A stretch of DNA of 38,490 nucleotides, from positions 1-38,490 of the forward strand of contig JANQGE010000060.1 in NCBI GenBank assembly GCA_028277485.1, read 5' to 3'. Each line of letters opens with the position of its first letter. Within the stretch, counting starts at the first letter, position 1. Below, piece after piece: positions 9,170 through 18,679 of the stretch. The position numbers were made by a program, and so were the translations under genes. This stretch comes from Chlorobium sp. (GTDB lineage: Bacteria; Bacteroidota; Chlorobiia; Chlorobiales; Chlorobiaceae). The notes under the pieces are model-generated. The model did not search any database and was not told the origin of the DNA. It saw nothing but the letters and a program-made list of their open reading frames with translations.

Positions 9170-10240
9170 ATGTCGTTTAAACCTATTTCCGATATCGGTG
9201 AATTTGGACTGATAGAACGCATTGCCCCAATTGCCGCTCCCACGCTCGAGGCTGTACCCGGGCTTACCGAAGGCATCGGGGACGATTGTGCTGTCTACGA
9301 GCTGTCACCTTCCACGGTGCAGGTTGCAACAACCGATCTTCTGTTTGAACACATTCACTTCGACCTGCTCACAACACCGCTTCAACATCTCGGCAGTAAA
9401 GCTATCAGCGTTAATGTTTCAGACATTTGCGCGATGAACGCCAGACCGCGCTACGCTTTGGTTTCAATCGCCCTTCCGCCGAAAGCATCGGTTGAGCTTG
9501 TTGAAACAGTATACCGCGGCATGAGTGAAACAGCCCAACGCTATCGAACAGCCCTCGCAGGAGGAGACACTTCTGCGTCCCCGGGAGGAATCGTCATATC
9601 AGTTACGGCCACTGGTGAAGCAGAAAAGGAGAAAATAACGCTTCGAAAAGGCGCTCGATCAGGAGACCTGGTTTGTGTCACGGGATCTCTCGGAGAAGCC
9701 GCCGCAGGCCTTAGGGTGCTCATGCGGGAAAAAGATATCATGCTGGAGCACATCCGGCACGGAGAAACCTATGACAGGGATATCATGAGCAATCTCGGAG
9801 AGTACAATGAAGCCATCCGGCAGCAGCTTTTGCCGTCCGCCCGCATGGATATCATTGATTTCTTCCACAAGCACAGTATCGTTCCGACATCGATGATCGA
9901 CATATCGGATGGTCTTGCCCCGGACCTCGGCCATATCTGCAAGCGTTCGGGGGTTGGCGCCTATATCGAAGAAAGCCGACTCCCCATCTCCTCACAGGTC
10001 CGGCATGTCGCTGACGAGTTCCAGGAAGACGCAGTCAATTACGCCCTGAGCGGCGGAGAGGATTACCAGCTCCTCTTTACCCTGAAAAAAGAACAGTTCA
10101 GCGCCATAGCATCACATCCGGATATTACCGTCATCGGCAAAATAACCCCTGAAGATGAAGGCATGCTGCTTTGCGATATTTACGGCATGACGGTCGATTT
10201 GAACACGATCGGAGGTTTCGATCATTTCGGCGGCAAGTGA
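9170..10240 (+). CDS. thiL: Thiamine-monophosphate kinase
   Basis: Phosphorylates thiamine monophosphate to the diphosphate cofactor. Family features: ISDIGEFGLIERI near the N-terminus, GIGDDCAVY, ATTDLLFEHIHFDL, the LGSKAISVNVSDICAMNARPR-type segment, LAGGDTS and GAYIEESRLPI. ATG 9170 (MSFKPIS, about 356 residues) is preferred over an upstream in-frame TTG at 9155 because AAAGAAA lies just before it. A TATAAT at 9116-9121 could be its -10 box, but no good -35 is visible. The TGA stop begins a GTGACAGTGACAAG repeat. Confidence 0.94.
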   Translation: MSFKPISDIGEFGLIERIAPIAAPTLEAVPGLTEGIGDDCAVYELSPSTVQVATTDLLFEHIHFDLLTTPLQHLGSKAISVNVSDICAMNARPRYALVSIALPPKASVELVETVYRGMSETAQRYRTALAGGDTSASPGGIVISVTATGEAEKEKITLRKGARSGDLVCVTGSLGEAAAGLRVLMREKDIMLEHIRHGETYDRDIMSNLGEYNEAIRQQLLPSARMDIIDFFHKHSIVPTSMIDISDGLAPDLGHICKRSGVGAYIEESRLPISSQVRHVADEFQEDAVNYALSGGEDYQLLFTLKKEQFSAIASHPDITVIGKITPEDEGMLLCDIYGMTVDLNTIGGFDHFGGK

Positions 10241-10547
10241 CAGTGACAAGGTGTTAGGTAGAAGATAAATAATCGGTAATCGGAATTCGGGAATCGGGTC
10301 TCGGGGTCGAAAAGGAATCAGTAGGCAGTCTCCAGTTGGCAAAAGAATAGTGACAAGTGACGAGTGACAAGGGGGGAGAAAAGATAAAGATCGATTACCG
10401 AATCCCGAATCCCGATTACCGAATCCCGATTCCGATCCCCGAAAGAGGAGTCAGCGGACAGTCGGCAAAGAAGCCGCGGAACGCAGGTTCTTTTGCTAAT
10501 TTCCTCGAAGATATTAAATTGATCCTCCCGTTACGCAGCAGCACGTC
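10241..10547. repeat. Heptamer mosaic spacer upstream of tRNA-Leu
   Basis: Contains GTGTTAGG, 'agataaataatcgg', GGTAATC/GGAATTC/GGGAATC units, GTGACAAGTGACGAGTGACAAG and CCGAATCCCGATTACC units. The last 80 bases before the tRNA look unique and may hold its promoter. No gene is seen. Confidence 0.8.
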
Positions 10548-10633
10548 GCCGAAGTGGCGGAACTGGTAGACGCCCAGGACTTAAAATCCTGTGTTCAGCA
10601 ATGGACGTGCGGGTTCGATTCCCGCCTTCGGCA
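10548..10633 (+). tRNA. tRNA-Leu (UAA anticodon)
   Basis: Class II tRNA of 86 nt. The acceptor stem GCCGAAG pairs with CTTCGGC, discriminator base A. The anticodon stem CAGGA/TCCTG encloses loop CTTAAAA with anticodon TAA. A long variable arm and the T-arm CGGGTTCGATTCCCG follow. CCA is not encoded. Confidence 0.97.
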
Positions 10634-10691
10634 CTGTTTTTAACTCCTTGCTCCTCTCGCTTTCTTTTCTCATCCAAACAACATATCGCAC

Positions 10692-12056
10692 ATGAGCCCG
10701 GAACCAACCAAAATTGTCCTGAGTGAGCACGAGATGCCTCGCCAATGGTACAACATCCAGGCAGACCTGCCGACATCTCTTCCTCCGCCGGTCGGAATGG
10801 ACGGCAAACCTATCCAGCCCGAAGACCTCGCCGCGGTTTTCCCCATGAACATCATCGAGCAGGAACTCAGCACCAAACGCTGGATCACCATTCCGGAACC
10901 TGTTCTGGAAATCCTTACCCTCTGGCGTCCGTCACCGCTTTACCGGGCAAAAAACCTTGAAAAAGCACTGGACACACCCGCCAGGATATACTACAAAAAC
11001 GAAGGAGTATCCCCTGCCGGAAGTCACAAACCGAACACCGCCGTCGCCCAGGCATACTACAACCGGGAATTCGGCATCAAGTATCTGACAACCGAGACCG
11101 GCGCCGGACAGTGGGGGTGTGCGCTTGCCATGAGCTGTAAGCTTATCGGCATCGAATGCAAGGTCTACATGGTACGAATCAGCTTTGACCAGAAGCCTCT
11201 CAGAAAAACCATGATGAAAACCTGGGGAGCCGACTGCATTCCGAGCCCCGGCAACACAACAGAAATCGGCCGTAAAATCCTTGCCGAGCAACCCGAGACT
11301 CCTGGAAGTCTCGGAATCGCAATCAGCGAGGCGATCGAAGAGGCGGTTCAACGGGAAGACACCCGCTACTCGCTCGGCAGCGTACTGAACCATGTCATGC
11401 TCCACCAAACCATCATCGGTCTCGAAGCAAAAAAGCAGTTTGAGAAAATAAACACCTACCCGGATGTTGTCATAGGCTGTGCAGGCGGGGGCTCCAACTT
11501 CGCGGGCATCAGCTTCCCTTTTATTCATGATAAAATCAACGGCCGGGATGTGCACATCATCGCGACTGAACCTGAAGCCTGCCCTACCCTGACCAGAGGC
11601 CCCTACATCTATGACTCGGGTGATGTGGCGAAAATGACCCCGCTACTCGCAATGCACAGCCTCGGTCACGGATTCATCCCCCCGGCCATTCATGCCGGCG
11701 GCCTCCGATACCACGGTATGGCTCCGCTGGTGAGCCATGTGCTGCAGCACGGTTTGATTGAAGCCTGCGCCCTGCCTCAAACCGAGTGTTATGAAGCTGC
11801 TCTGCTGTTTGCACACACGGAAGGGTTCATACCTGCCCCGGAAACATCCCATGCCATCGCCCAAACCATAAGGGAAGCAAAACAGGCAAAAGAGGAGAGA
11901 AAAGAAAAAGTTATCCTGATGAACTGGTCGGGTCACGGCCTGATGGACCTGCAAGGCTACGATGCCTATATGTCAGGAAAACTGGAAAACTATCCGCTGC
12001 CCGATGAACTGCTGCAGCAATCGCTCGGTGCCGTCAAGAATCACCCGAAGCCATAG
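10692..12056 (+). CDS. TrpB2-type tryptophan synthase beta chain
   Basis: PLP enzyme of 454 residues, longer than classical TrpB (about 400), with the N-terminal extension typical of TrpB2. The PLP lysine is in AGSHKPNTA (K113). TETGAGQWG (134-142) and the phosphate-binding GCAGGGSNFAG are present. It should convert indole and L-serine to tryptophan. No trpA is adjacent, as is usual for TrpB2. It starts 58 bp after the tRNA gene. Related PLP beta-lyases differ at these motifs, so the family call is firm, but a role as main or salvage synthase cannot be told from sequence. Confidence 0.93.
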   Translation: MSPEPTKIVLSEHEMPRQWYNIQADLPTSLPPPVGMDGKPIQPEDLAAVFPMNIIEQELSTKRWITIPEPVLEILTLWRPSPLYRAKNLEKALDTPARIYYKNEGVSPAGSHKPNTAVAQAYYNREFGIKYLTTETGAGQWGCALAMSCKLIGIECKVYMVRISFDQKPLRKTMMKTWGADCIPSPGNTTEIGRKILAEQPETPGSLGIAISEAIEEAVQREDTRYSLGSVLNHVMLHQTIIGLEAKKQFEKINTYPDVVIGCAGGGSNFAGISFPFIHDKINGRDVHIIATEPEACPTLTRGPYIYDSGDVAKMTPLLAMHSLGHGFIPPAIHAGGLRYHGMAPLVSHVLQHGLIEACALPQTECYEAALLFAHTEGFIPAPETSHAIAQTIREAKQAKEERKEKVILMNWSGHGLMDLQGYDAYMSGKLENYPLPDELLQQSLGAVKNHPKP

Positions 12057-12251
12057 GAAGTAGTGACGAGTGACAAGGGGGAGCCAGTAGGCAGTCTTCA
12101 GTTGGCAGTTGGCAAAAGGGACAAGGAAAAGAAAAAATCGATTTCCGATTACCGATTTCCGATTCCGACGGCGAATCCCGATTGATTTCTCTTTCGGAGA
12201 TGGGGGTCGAAAGAGTAGTGACAAGTAGAAATCATTCGTCACTAAACAAAA
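12057..12251. repeat. Heptamer mosaic spacer after trpB
   Basis: GTGACGAGTGACAAG, GGCAGTCTTCAGTTGGCAGTTGGC and CCGATTA/CCGATTC-type units, without a gene. Confidence 0.8.
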
Positions 12252-12393
12252 GGGCACCTCTATAAATTGCCGTGAGCGACTTGAGTACGAGGCGGACGGA
12301 GCACAGAAACCGGAGTGTACACAGAGTACATGAGGATTTCGAGCACCGCCCAACGAAGTAATCAAGGCGCGCAACAAATTAATAGAGGTGCCC
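12252..12393 (-). repeat. MITE-like inverted-repeat element, copy 2
   Basis: 142 bp from GGGCACCTCTATAAATT to AATTAATAGAGGTGCCC, in the reverse orientation relative to copy 1. It sits 32 bp beyond the clpC stop. Flanking AAAA on both sides could be a short target duplication but is low complexity. Confidence 0.9.
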
Positions 12394-12425
12394 AAAAGGC
12401 AGCTGAAGTACAGCCGCCGTTTGTT

Positions 12426-14984
12426 TTACTGATTTTTCCCGTCAGTCAGCTCTTCGTCGAACGGCTCTTCCTGCTTGTTCTTTTTCGGTGCATCCGCAGC
12501 TTTCGTAAATTTCAGCTTGTCTTTCTTCTCGTCATAGGAAATCTTAATGGTACTTCCTTCCGGAAACTTGCCTTTCAGCATCTCCTCGGCGAGAGAATCT
12601 TCAACATACCGCTGCATCGCCCGCTTTAACGGTCTTGCTCCGAACTTCTGGTCGTAACCCTTTTCAACCAGAAAACTTTTGGCCTTATCGTCAATGCCGA
12701 CCTCAATACCCATCTCATGCATCCTCTTGAACAGCTTGCCCGCGATGATATCGATAATATCGAAGATATGTTTCTTTTCAAGCTGGTGGAAAACAATGGT
12801 GTCGTCAATCCGGTTGAGAAACTCAGGATTGAATACCCGCTTGAGAGCATCCTCGACCGTCGATTTCATCGACTTGTAGCTGCTTTCGGCACCATCACCG
12901 GGAGCAAACCCCATACCGCTTCCGATACTCTTGATATCTTTGGCCCCGATGTTCGAGGTCATGATGATAATAGTGTTGCGGAAATCAACCTTACGGCCAA
13001 GTCCATCGGTCAGCACACCTTCATCAAGCACCTGCAGCAGAATATTGAACACGTCGGGATGCGCTTTTTCGATCTCGTCGATAAGTACAACCGAGTAAGG
13101 CTTTCTGCGGACCTTCTCCGTAAGCTGTCCTCCCTCCTCATACCCGACATATCCGGGAGGTGCCCCGACAAGCCTGCTGACGGAGAACTTTTCCATATAC
13201 TCGCTCATATCAGCCCGGATAAGAGCGTCTTCACTGTTAAAGATGTAACGGGTCAGAGCCTTGGCAAGCTCCGTCTTGCCGACGCCTGTCGGTCCGAGAA
13301 ATATGAAAGAACCGATAGGCCTTGCCGGGTCTTTCAGACCGGCCCTCGTCCGCTGTATTGCCTTGGTTATCTTGTCGATAGCTTCATCCTGCCCGATCAC
13401 CTCCTTTTTAAGCTCACTCGACATGTTGAGCAGCTTTTTCGATTCGGACTGGGCAACCTTGATAACCGGTATGCCGGTTATCATGGCAACAACCGAGGAT
13501 ATATCGGCTTCTGTCACGTCATAAACTGTGTCGGCGGCACGCTCCTCCCACTCCTGCTTGGCCTGTTCGAGCGACTCGAGCAGAGTTTTCTCCTTGTCAC
13601 GAAGTTTTGCGGCCTCCTCAAAATTCTGCATCCTGACAACACGGTTTTTCTCGGTCTTGATCTCTTCAACAGACTGTTCCAGGTCAAGGATATTTTTGGG
13701 AACATGAATATTGCTTAAATGCACCCGCGCTCCGGCTTCGTCCATGACATCAATCGCCTTGTCGGGCAGATACCTGTCGGTGATGTAACGCTCGGAAAGT
13801 TTTACCGCCTTTTCAATTGCGTCATCGTCATAGCTCACATGGTGATGGGCCTCGTACTTGCTCTTGATGTTGTGCAGAATCTGAATGGTCTCGTCAGCCG
13901 TGGTCGGTTCAACCATGATTTTCTGGAAACGCCTGTCGAGCGCTCCGTCTTTTTCGATGTACTGACGATACTCATCGAGCGTTGTTGCGCCGATACATTG
14001 CAGCTCTCCCCGGGCAAGCGCAGGCTTGAATATATTGCTGGCGTCCAGCGAGCCCGAAGCCCCGCCCGCACCGACAATGGTGTGCAGCTCGTCGATAAAG
14101 AGAATGACGTCCCGGGAACGCTCCAGCTCATTCATGAGGGCTTTCATGCGTTCCTCGAACTGGCCCCGGTATTTGGTACCGGCCACAAGGGCAGCAAGAT
14201 CCAGGGCAACAACCCTTTTGTCGTAAAGAATCCGCGACACCTTGCGCTGGACAATCTTGAGCGCGAGCCCCTCGGCAATAGCCGTCTTGCCGACGCCCGG
14301 TTCGCCAATCAGGACCGGATTGTTTTTCTTCCTTCGACTCAGAACCTGCGCAACGCGCTCGATCTCTTTTTCACGGCCTATGATCGGATCAAGCTTGTCC
14401 TCTACCGCAAGCCTTGTAATATCCCTGCCGAAATTATCCAGCACCGGAGTCTTTGTGCGCTCCCCTTTCTTCGGGTCGGATTTTTTCGGGTACTTTTCCG
14501 ATCCGGATGAGAACGCCCCTTCCATCGAAGAGTCTCCCGACTCACCCTTACCGCTTGTGATCGTTATCAGCTCATCCCTGACGGCGTCGTAGGTAACCCC
14601 GAACTGCTCCAGTATCTGTGCGGCAACGTTGTCTTCCCCTTTCAGGATGGAAAGAAGAAGATGTTCCGTACCGATAATGCTCGACTTGCAGATCTTGGCC
14701 TCGAGATAGGTTATCTTAAGAACCTTTTCCGCCTGCTTTGTCAAGGGAACATTGCCCAGTTGCCCATCTGCAACTTTCTGGTGGGTACTCTCCTCGATTT
14801 TCTGCTTGAGTTTGTAAAGATCTACGTTAAGGTTTTTGAGAATTCTTGCAGCAATGCCTTCTCCTTCCTTGATCAAACCCAAAAGCAAGTGTTCTGTACC
14901 TATATAGTCATGGCCCAGCCTCAGAGCCTCCTCCCGGCTGTGACGGATGACATCCTGTACTCTGTTCGAAAAATTTCCGTCCAT
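12426..14984 (-). CDS. clpC: ATP-dependent Clp protease ATPase subunit ClpC
   Basis: Hsp100 unfoldase that feeds substrates to ClpP. The 852 residues contain two N-terminal Clp repeats (about 1-145, each with IGTEHLLL), first AAA+ module with GEPGVGKTA (227-235) and VILFIDELHT (293-302), a UVR-containing middle domain (FEEAAKLRDKEKTLLE, 455-470) that marks ClpC rather than ClpA or ClpB, and second AAA+ module with GPTGVGKTE (564-572) and VVLIDEIEKAHP. ATG 14984 has a GGAGA ribosome site. No ctsR or mcsA/mcsB neighbours are visible. Confidence 0.97.
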   Translation of the reverse strand: MDGNFSNRVQDVIRHSREEALRLGHDYIGTEHLLLGLIKEGEGIAARILKNLNVDLYKLKQKIEESTHQKVADGQLGNVPLTKQAEKVLKITYLEAKICKSSIIGTEHLLLSILKGEDNVAAQILEQFGVTYDAVRDELITITSGKGESGDSSMEGAFSSGSEKYPKKSDPKKGERTKTPVLDNFGRDITRLAVEDKLDPIIGREKEIERVAQVLSRRKKNNPVLIGEPGVGKTAIAEGLALKIVQRKVSRILYDKRVVALDLAALVAGTKYRGQFEERMKALMNELERSRDVILFIDELHTIVGAGGASGSLDASNIFKPALARGELQCIGATTLDEYRQYIEKDGALDRRFQKIMVEPTTADETIQILHNIKSKYEAHHHVSYDDDAIEKAVKLSERYITDRYLPDKAIDVMDEAGARVHLSNIHVPKNILDLEQSVEEIKTEKNRVVRMQNFEEAAKLRDKEKTLLESLEQAKQEWEERAADTVYDVTEADISSVVAMITGIPVIKVAQSESKKLLNMSSELKKEVIGQDEAIDKITKAIQRTRAGLKDPARPIGSFIFLGPTGVGKTELAKALTRYIFNSEDALIRADMSEYMEKFSVSRLVGAPPGYVGYEEGGQLTEKVRRKPYSVVLIDEIEKAHPDVFNILLQVLDEGVLTDGLGRKVDFRNTIIIMTSNIGAKDIKSIGSGMGFAPGDGAESSYKSMKSTVEDALKRVFNPEFLNRIDDTIVFHQLEKKHIFDIIDIIAGKLFKRMHEMGIEVGIDDKAKSFLVEKGYDQKFGARPLKRAMQRYVEDSLAEEMLKGKFPEGSTIKISYDEKKDKLKFTKAADAPKKNKQEEPFDEELTDGKNQ

Positions 14985-15490
14985 TCTCCTGCTTTATGAT
15001 AAATTTTAGTAAAAGCCTTTTCCTAAGCATAGTACACCAACTCACAACCTGTTCATACCAACCTGAATTGAGGCGCCCTCTTGTCACTTTTTTCGGGATA
15101 ATCCAAACCCTCATCAGGAGTAATTTAATTATACTAAAGATAGCCGGTTAAAACCAATTAACTTTAAGCAAAACAGAAATGTCCTGCTAAAGGTTTCTAT
15201 TCCTGAATTAGTGACAAGTAACCAGTTGGCAGTTGGCAAAAGAATAGTGACAAGTGACGAGTGACAAGGGGGAAGAAAAATCGATTCCCGATTCCGATCC
15301 CGACGGCGAATTCCGATTTTCTCTCTCGGTACTCAGCACTCATTGCTCAGAACTACGAACTTTCACGTAAGGGAATCAGTTGGCAGTTGGCAAAAGAATA
15401 GTGACAAGTAACAAGTGACGAGGGGGGAGGTGTTGGGTACCTTCCCCCCTTTTTGACTTTTTGCTTTTGAATTTTGACTTTCTCTCAAAA
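14985..15490. repeat. clpC upstream region followed by heptamer mosaic
   Basis: The part nearest clpC (14985-15200) is mostly unique and should carry its promoter. From about 15208 onward the spacer is repeat mosaic: GTGACAAGTAACC, CAGTTGGCAGTTGGC, GTGACAAGTGACGAGTGACAAG, an inverted copy of the 'tcagcactcattgctcagaac...actttcacgtaag' block (15337-15372), and GACTTTT/TACTTTT-like heptamers up to the start of the next gene. Confidence 0.8.
15128..15157 (-). promoter_or_regulatory. Possible clpC promoter
   Basis: On the minus strand TTGGTT, an 18-bp spacer and TATAAT lie about 144 bp upstream of the clpC ATG. The -10 is perfect but the -35 matches only TTG, so this is a tentative call. Confidence 0.3.
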
Positions 15491-15958
15491 ATGGACATCA
15501 CACATATTATCATCGACGATGCAAACCCCGCCCACCGCGAGCTGTCCATCTACAGAACCGGAGAAATCAACCGGATACGACTCAGCGATAAAACATACAG
15601 CGTGTATGCCCGGTTCAAGGTAACGGCGCACAACCACACTGCGCTTTTTCATTACGGGATTGTCGAATCACTCGATGTTCTTCCGTTCATCTCCGAAACA
15701 GGACACGGCCTTGACAGTTGGGACGAGGCCTTCCTGCATCACAGTCAATTGGGAAAGATGCTTGCACTACTCAAAGAGGGCGAAAAGAGTATCGACCCCA
15801 AGAGGACAGAGAAAGCCCTCCTCGGGTGGCACGATACCCCAGCCGCAGCATATTGGAGAAAAATCGATCCAAAGGAGTTTCTGAGCTTTCTCGATGAGCT
15901 GAAAACATTCGTTTCGGAAACCATCAAGGGAGGTTATGACCTCGAGTTTATTTTATAA
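15491..15958 (+). CDS. Conserved-looking protein of unknown function
   Basis: About 155 residues from ATG 15491 (MDITHIIID). An upstream in-frame TTG at 15461 would add residues encoded only by the GACTTTT-type heptamer tract, so it is rejected as the start. The protein is soluble, without signal peptide or membrane segment, and rich in charged and aromatic residues (HYGIVESLDVLPF, WRKIDPKEFLSFLDEL). I do not recognise the family. Codon use and frame quality look like those of the neighbouring genes. No Shine-Dalgarno is seen because the repeat tract abuts the start. Confidence 0.65.
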   Translation: MDITHIIIDDANPAHRELSIYRTGEINRIRLSDKTYSVYARFKVTAHNHTALFHYGIVESLDVLPFISETGHGLDSWDEAFLHHSQLGKMLALLKEGEKSIDPKRTEKALLGWHDTPAAAYWRKIDPKEFLSFLDELKTFVSETIKGGYDLEFIL

Positions 15959-16345
15959 CACCCCTGATAGCGGCACTCCCCCTGCTGCAATCAGGTCACC
16001 TGACACCTTCCCTCCTCGTCACTTGTTTCTTGTCACTGCTTTTTCAACCCCGATCTCCGAAAGAGAGAAAATCGGAATTCGCCGTCGCTATCGGAATCGG
16101 TAATCGGTAATCGGTAATCGGTAATCGGTAATCGATCTTTATCTTTTCTCTAATGCTAACTGGTTCACTTACGTGAAAGTTCTTAGTTCTGAGCAATGAG
16201 TGCTGAGAGAGAAAATCGGAATTCGCCGTCGGTATCGGAATCGAAACATTCTTAAAATTGCCGACTGAAGACTGCCTACTGGCTCCCCCTTGTCACTCGT
16301 CACTATTCTTTTGCCAACTGGAGACTGCCTACTGATCCCCTCTTG
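15959..16345. repeat. Heptamer mosaic spacer with five GGTAATC copies
   Basis: Contains 'ccgatctccgaaagagagaaaatcgg', five perfect GGTAATC copies at 16099-16133, the block 'cacttacgtgaaagttcttagttctgagcaatgagtgctgagag' (about 16167-16210, repeated near 21118), and GTCACTC/CTGCCTA units. No gene is seen. Confidence 0.85.
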
Positions 16346-17086
16346 TCACCTCGTCACTGTTTTTTCGACCAGATATTTCCAGTACTTCATCGGCATGAAA
16401 GATCGCTGCAGGGCCGCATTTTTCCGCTCGGGGATGGCAACGTGACGAAAAAAGGTTCTCCACATCCTTTGCACCCGATGTTCTTCATCGGCAAGTTTTG
16501 GAGCGTTGAAGGATTCAAGGGTGCCGAACTCGAGTTTCCGGCGGTCCCAGCATGAAACGAGAGAACGTTTGACATCGTAGATAAACCATTCCTGAGTACG
16601 CAGCCGCCGGACAAAAAATTGCGACAGCGGCTGGATGATATTGAAGTCAGGCTCCATTCTGGCGAGGTAACTGCCATCTTCAAGCATGACAAAGCGCAAG
16701 AGACCCTTCATTCGATGTGTCTCCCGTGTGACTTTACGGGCGAGAAAATGCACATCGTGAACCGCCGGATGGGTAAGATAAGCCTCAATGCGACTGCCGT
16801 GAAGGGAAACCATGTGGATATAGCGCAACAGGGATGTTTCCATTCCGCTTTTTTCGGAAAACACGCAGTACATCACCTGCCGGGCACTTTCGGGATATGC
16901 CGAGGAAAACCTTCGCAGTACTGTTTCCGCCCTCTCTGCATTGGACGCGATGTAGATACCCTCATCGAACAGAACCTGCTGCTGTGGTTTGAGCTCGATG
17001 GCCTGCGGATCCGGCTCATGCCGCAAAATATGGTCAATCGCCGAAAAAAGGCCTTCGGTTGTGCCGTCGTAACGGTAAAGGTTCAT
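16346..17086 (-). CDS. DUF4130-type probable DNA metabolism protein (partner of a radical SAM protein)
   Basis: A 246-residue protein resembling the 'SAM_7_link' probable DNA metabolism family that occurs next to a dedicated radical SAM protein and is sometimes fused to a uracil-DNA-glycosylase-like domain. Visible segments are YRYDGTTEGLFSAIDHIL at the N-terminus, FLARKVTRETHRMKGLLRF (central), ARMEPDFNIIQPLSQFF, FIYDVKRS and MWRTFFRHVAIPERKN. Function is inferred from association only. The partner lies upstream at 17391-18650, separated by a CAGTTGG tract, so co-transcription is possible. The C-terminal TVTR and TGA stop are encoded by a GTGACGAGGTGA repeat unit. Confidence 0.82.
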   Translation of the reverse strand: MNLYRYDGTTEGLFSAIDHILRHEPDPQAIELKPQQQVLFDEGIYIASNAERAETVLRRFSSAYPESARQVMYCVFSEKSGMETSLLRYIHMVSLHGSRIEAYLTHPAVHDVHFLARKVTRETHRMKGLLRFVMLEDGSYLARMEPDFNIIQPLSQFFVRRLRTQEWFIYDVKRSLVSCWDRRKLEFGTLESFNAPKLADEEHRVQRMWRTFFRHVAIPERKNAALQRSFMPMKYWKYLVEKTVTR

Positions 17087-17390
17087 TGTAGTAACAGTGA
17101 CAAGTGAATCAGTAGGCAGTCTTCAGTTGGCAGTTGGCAGTTGGCAGTTGGCAGTTGGCAGTTGGCAGTTGGCAGTTGGCAGTTGGCAGTTGGCAAAAGA
17201 ATATAGTGACAAGTAACAAGTGAAGAGTGACAAGGGGGAAAAGAAAAATCGATTCCCGATCTTCTCTCTTTCGGAGATCGGTGTCGGCCCTGTGAAATAT
17301 CCGGTTTGATTTCACGGGGGGGGGTTCGGGGTCGAATTGAACGAACCGTTGATCCCGACTTACCGGTCCACCCCTGCAACTCAACAAATC
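17087..17390. repeat. CAGTTGG tandem tract and GTGAAAT stem-loop spacer
   Basis: 10.3 perfect copies of CAGTTGG at 17124-17195, then GTGACAAGTAACAAGTGAAGAGTGACAAG, the 'gattcccgatcttctctctttcggagatcgg' block, and a GTGAAATATCCGGTTTGATTTCAC stem-loop (about 17294-17317) followed by a run of G. No gene is seen. Confidence 0.9.
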
Positions 17391-18650
17391 CTATAGCAAC
17401 CCCGACAAAACAAGCTGGCGCTGTTTCAGGGATGACGATCCAGGCCCTGTTTCGGCTACCAGCAGTTTCTGACGGATAAGTGCGGGTCTGTCGAACAGGT
17501 GCTCGACCGGTTTTCCGGAACAGATAATAAAATATCTCGCGCGCTTCATAACGACCCCCATCTTTTTCAGTCCTTCGGGGTTTATGACCGCAAACCTGCG
17601 AGCAGAAACAATACGCTTCGCGGAAGTCACGCCGATTCCGGGCACTCTCAAAAGCGCGGCATAGTCGGCCCGGTTGACATCAACCGGGAAAAACTCCGGA
17701 TGACGCAACGCCCATGCTGCCTTCGGGTCGAGATGCTCGTCAAGGAAGGGATATTTTTCCGAAAGGATCTCATCGGCATCGAACCCATAATTACGCAGCA
17801 GCCAGTCAGCCTGGTAAAGACGGTGTTCACGCAGCAGCGGCGGTTTGGCCAGTACCGGCAGACGGTTGTCCTGGTTGACCGGCACATAAGCCGAGTAGTA
17901 CACCCGTTTCAGGTTCATCTTTTTATACAATCCCTGCGAGAGGCTCAAAATCCTGTAATCCGACTCGGGACTTGCTCCGACAATCATCTGGGTACTCTGC
18001 CCGGCAGGCGAAAAGCGGGGGGCCTTGCGATTTTTCTTTCTCTCCTGCAGGCTTGCGCTGATCGCGTCGCCGAGAAAAGCCATTGGCTTGAGAATAGCCT
18101 CCTTGCGTTTCTGCGGTGCAAGCAGGTTCAGAGAATCACCTGAAGGCAGCTCGATATTGACGCTGAGACGGTCGGCATACAGACCCGCCTGGCGGACAAG
18201 ATCCCTGCTGCATCCCGGAATAACTTTCATGTGGATATAGCCGAAGAACTTTTCCTCTTCACGAAGCTTCTGGACAACACTTACCATCCTGTCCATCGCG
18301 TAATCGGGGCTCTGTATGACTGCAGAGCTCAGGAAAAGCCCCTCGATGTAGTTCCTGCGATAGAACTTTACCGTCAGGTCGACCAGCTCTTCTACGGTGA
18401 AAGAAACCCGGGATTCCGGATTCGAAGAACGGTTCACACAGTAAGCACAGTCATAGCGGCAATCGTTGGACAACAGCACTTTCAGGAGTGAAATACATCG
18501 TCCGTCATCCGACCATGAATGACAAATCCCCCCGGTGGAAGCATTGCCGAGCGAACCTTCTCCGCCGCTTCTGCTGCTGCCGCTCGAAGCACATGAGGCA
18601 TCGTAGCGGGCGGATCCGGAAAGTATTTTCAGCTTTTCCAGAGTGTCCAT
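17391..18650 (-). CDS. Putative DNA modification/repair radical SAM protein
   Basis: 419 residues. The radical SAM cluster motif is CRYDCAYC (C64, C68, C71); extra cysteines lie at 20, 43 and 52. The C-terminal part has a helix-hairpin-helix (VPGIGVTSAKRIVSARR) of the kind that binds DNA. This architecture matches the family annotated as putative DNA modification/repair radical SAM protein, which accompanies the DUF4130 protein found downstream. The reaction is unknown. It starts 29 bp after the stop of the FAD oxidoreductase gene, suggesting an operon of three. Confidence 0.88.
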   Translation of the reverse strand: MDTLEKLKILSGSARYDASCASSGSSRSGGEGSLGNASTGGICHSWSDDGRCISLLKVLLSNDCRYDCAYCVNRSSNPESRVSFTVEELVDLTVKFYRRNYIEGLFLSSAVIQSPDYAMDRMVSVVQKLREEEKFFGYIHMKVIPGCSRDLVRQAGLYADRLSVNIELPSGDSLNLLAPQKRKEAILKPMAFLGDAISASLQERKKNRKAPRFSPAGQSTQMIVGASPESDYRILSLSQGLYKKMNLKRVYYSAYVPVNQDNRLPVLAKPPLLREHRLYQADWLLRNYGFDADEILSEKYPFLDEHLDPKAAWALRHPEFFPVDVNRADYAALLRVPGIGVTSAKRIVSARRFAVINPEGLKKMGVVMKRARYFIICSGKPVEHLFDRPALIRQKLLVAETGPGSSSLKQRQLVLSGLL

Positions 18651-18679
18651 ACATGCAATATAGAAAGACTGGAAAAATT

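Noticed and set aside
12717..14510. Two long plus-strand frames
   Set aside because: Antisense to clpC; open by codon bias.
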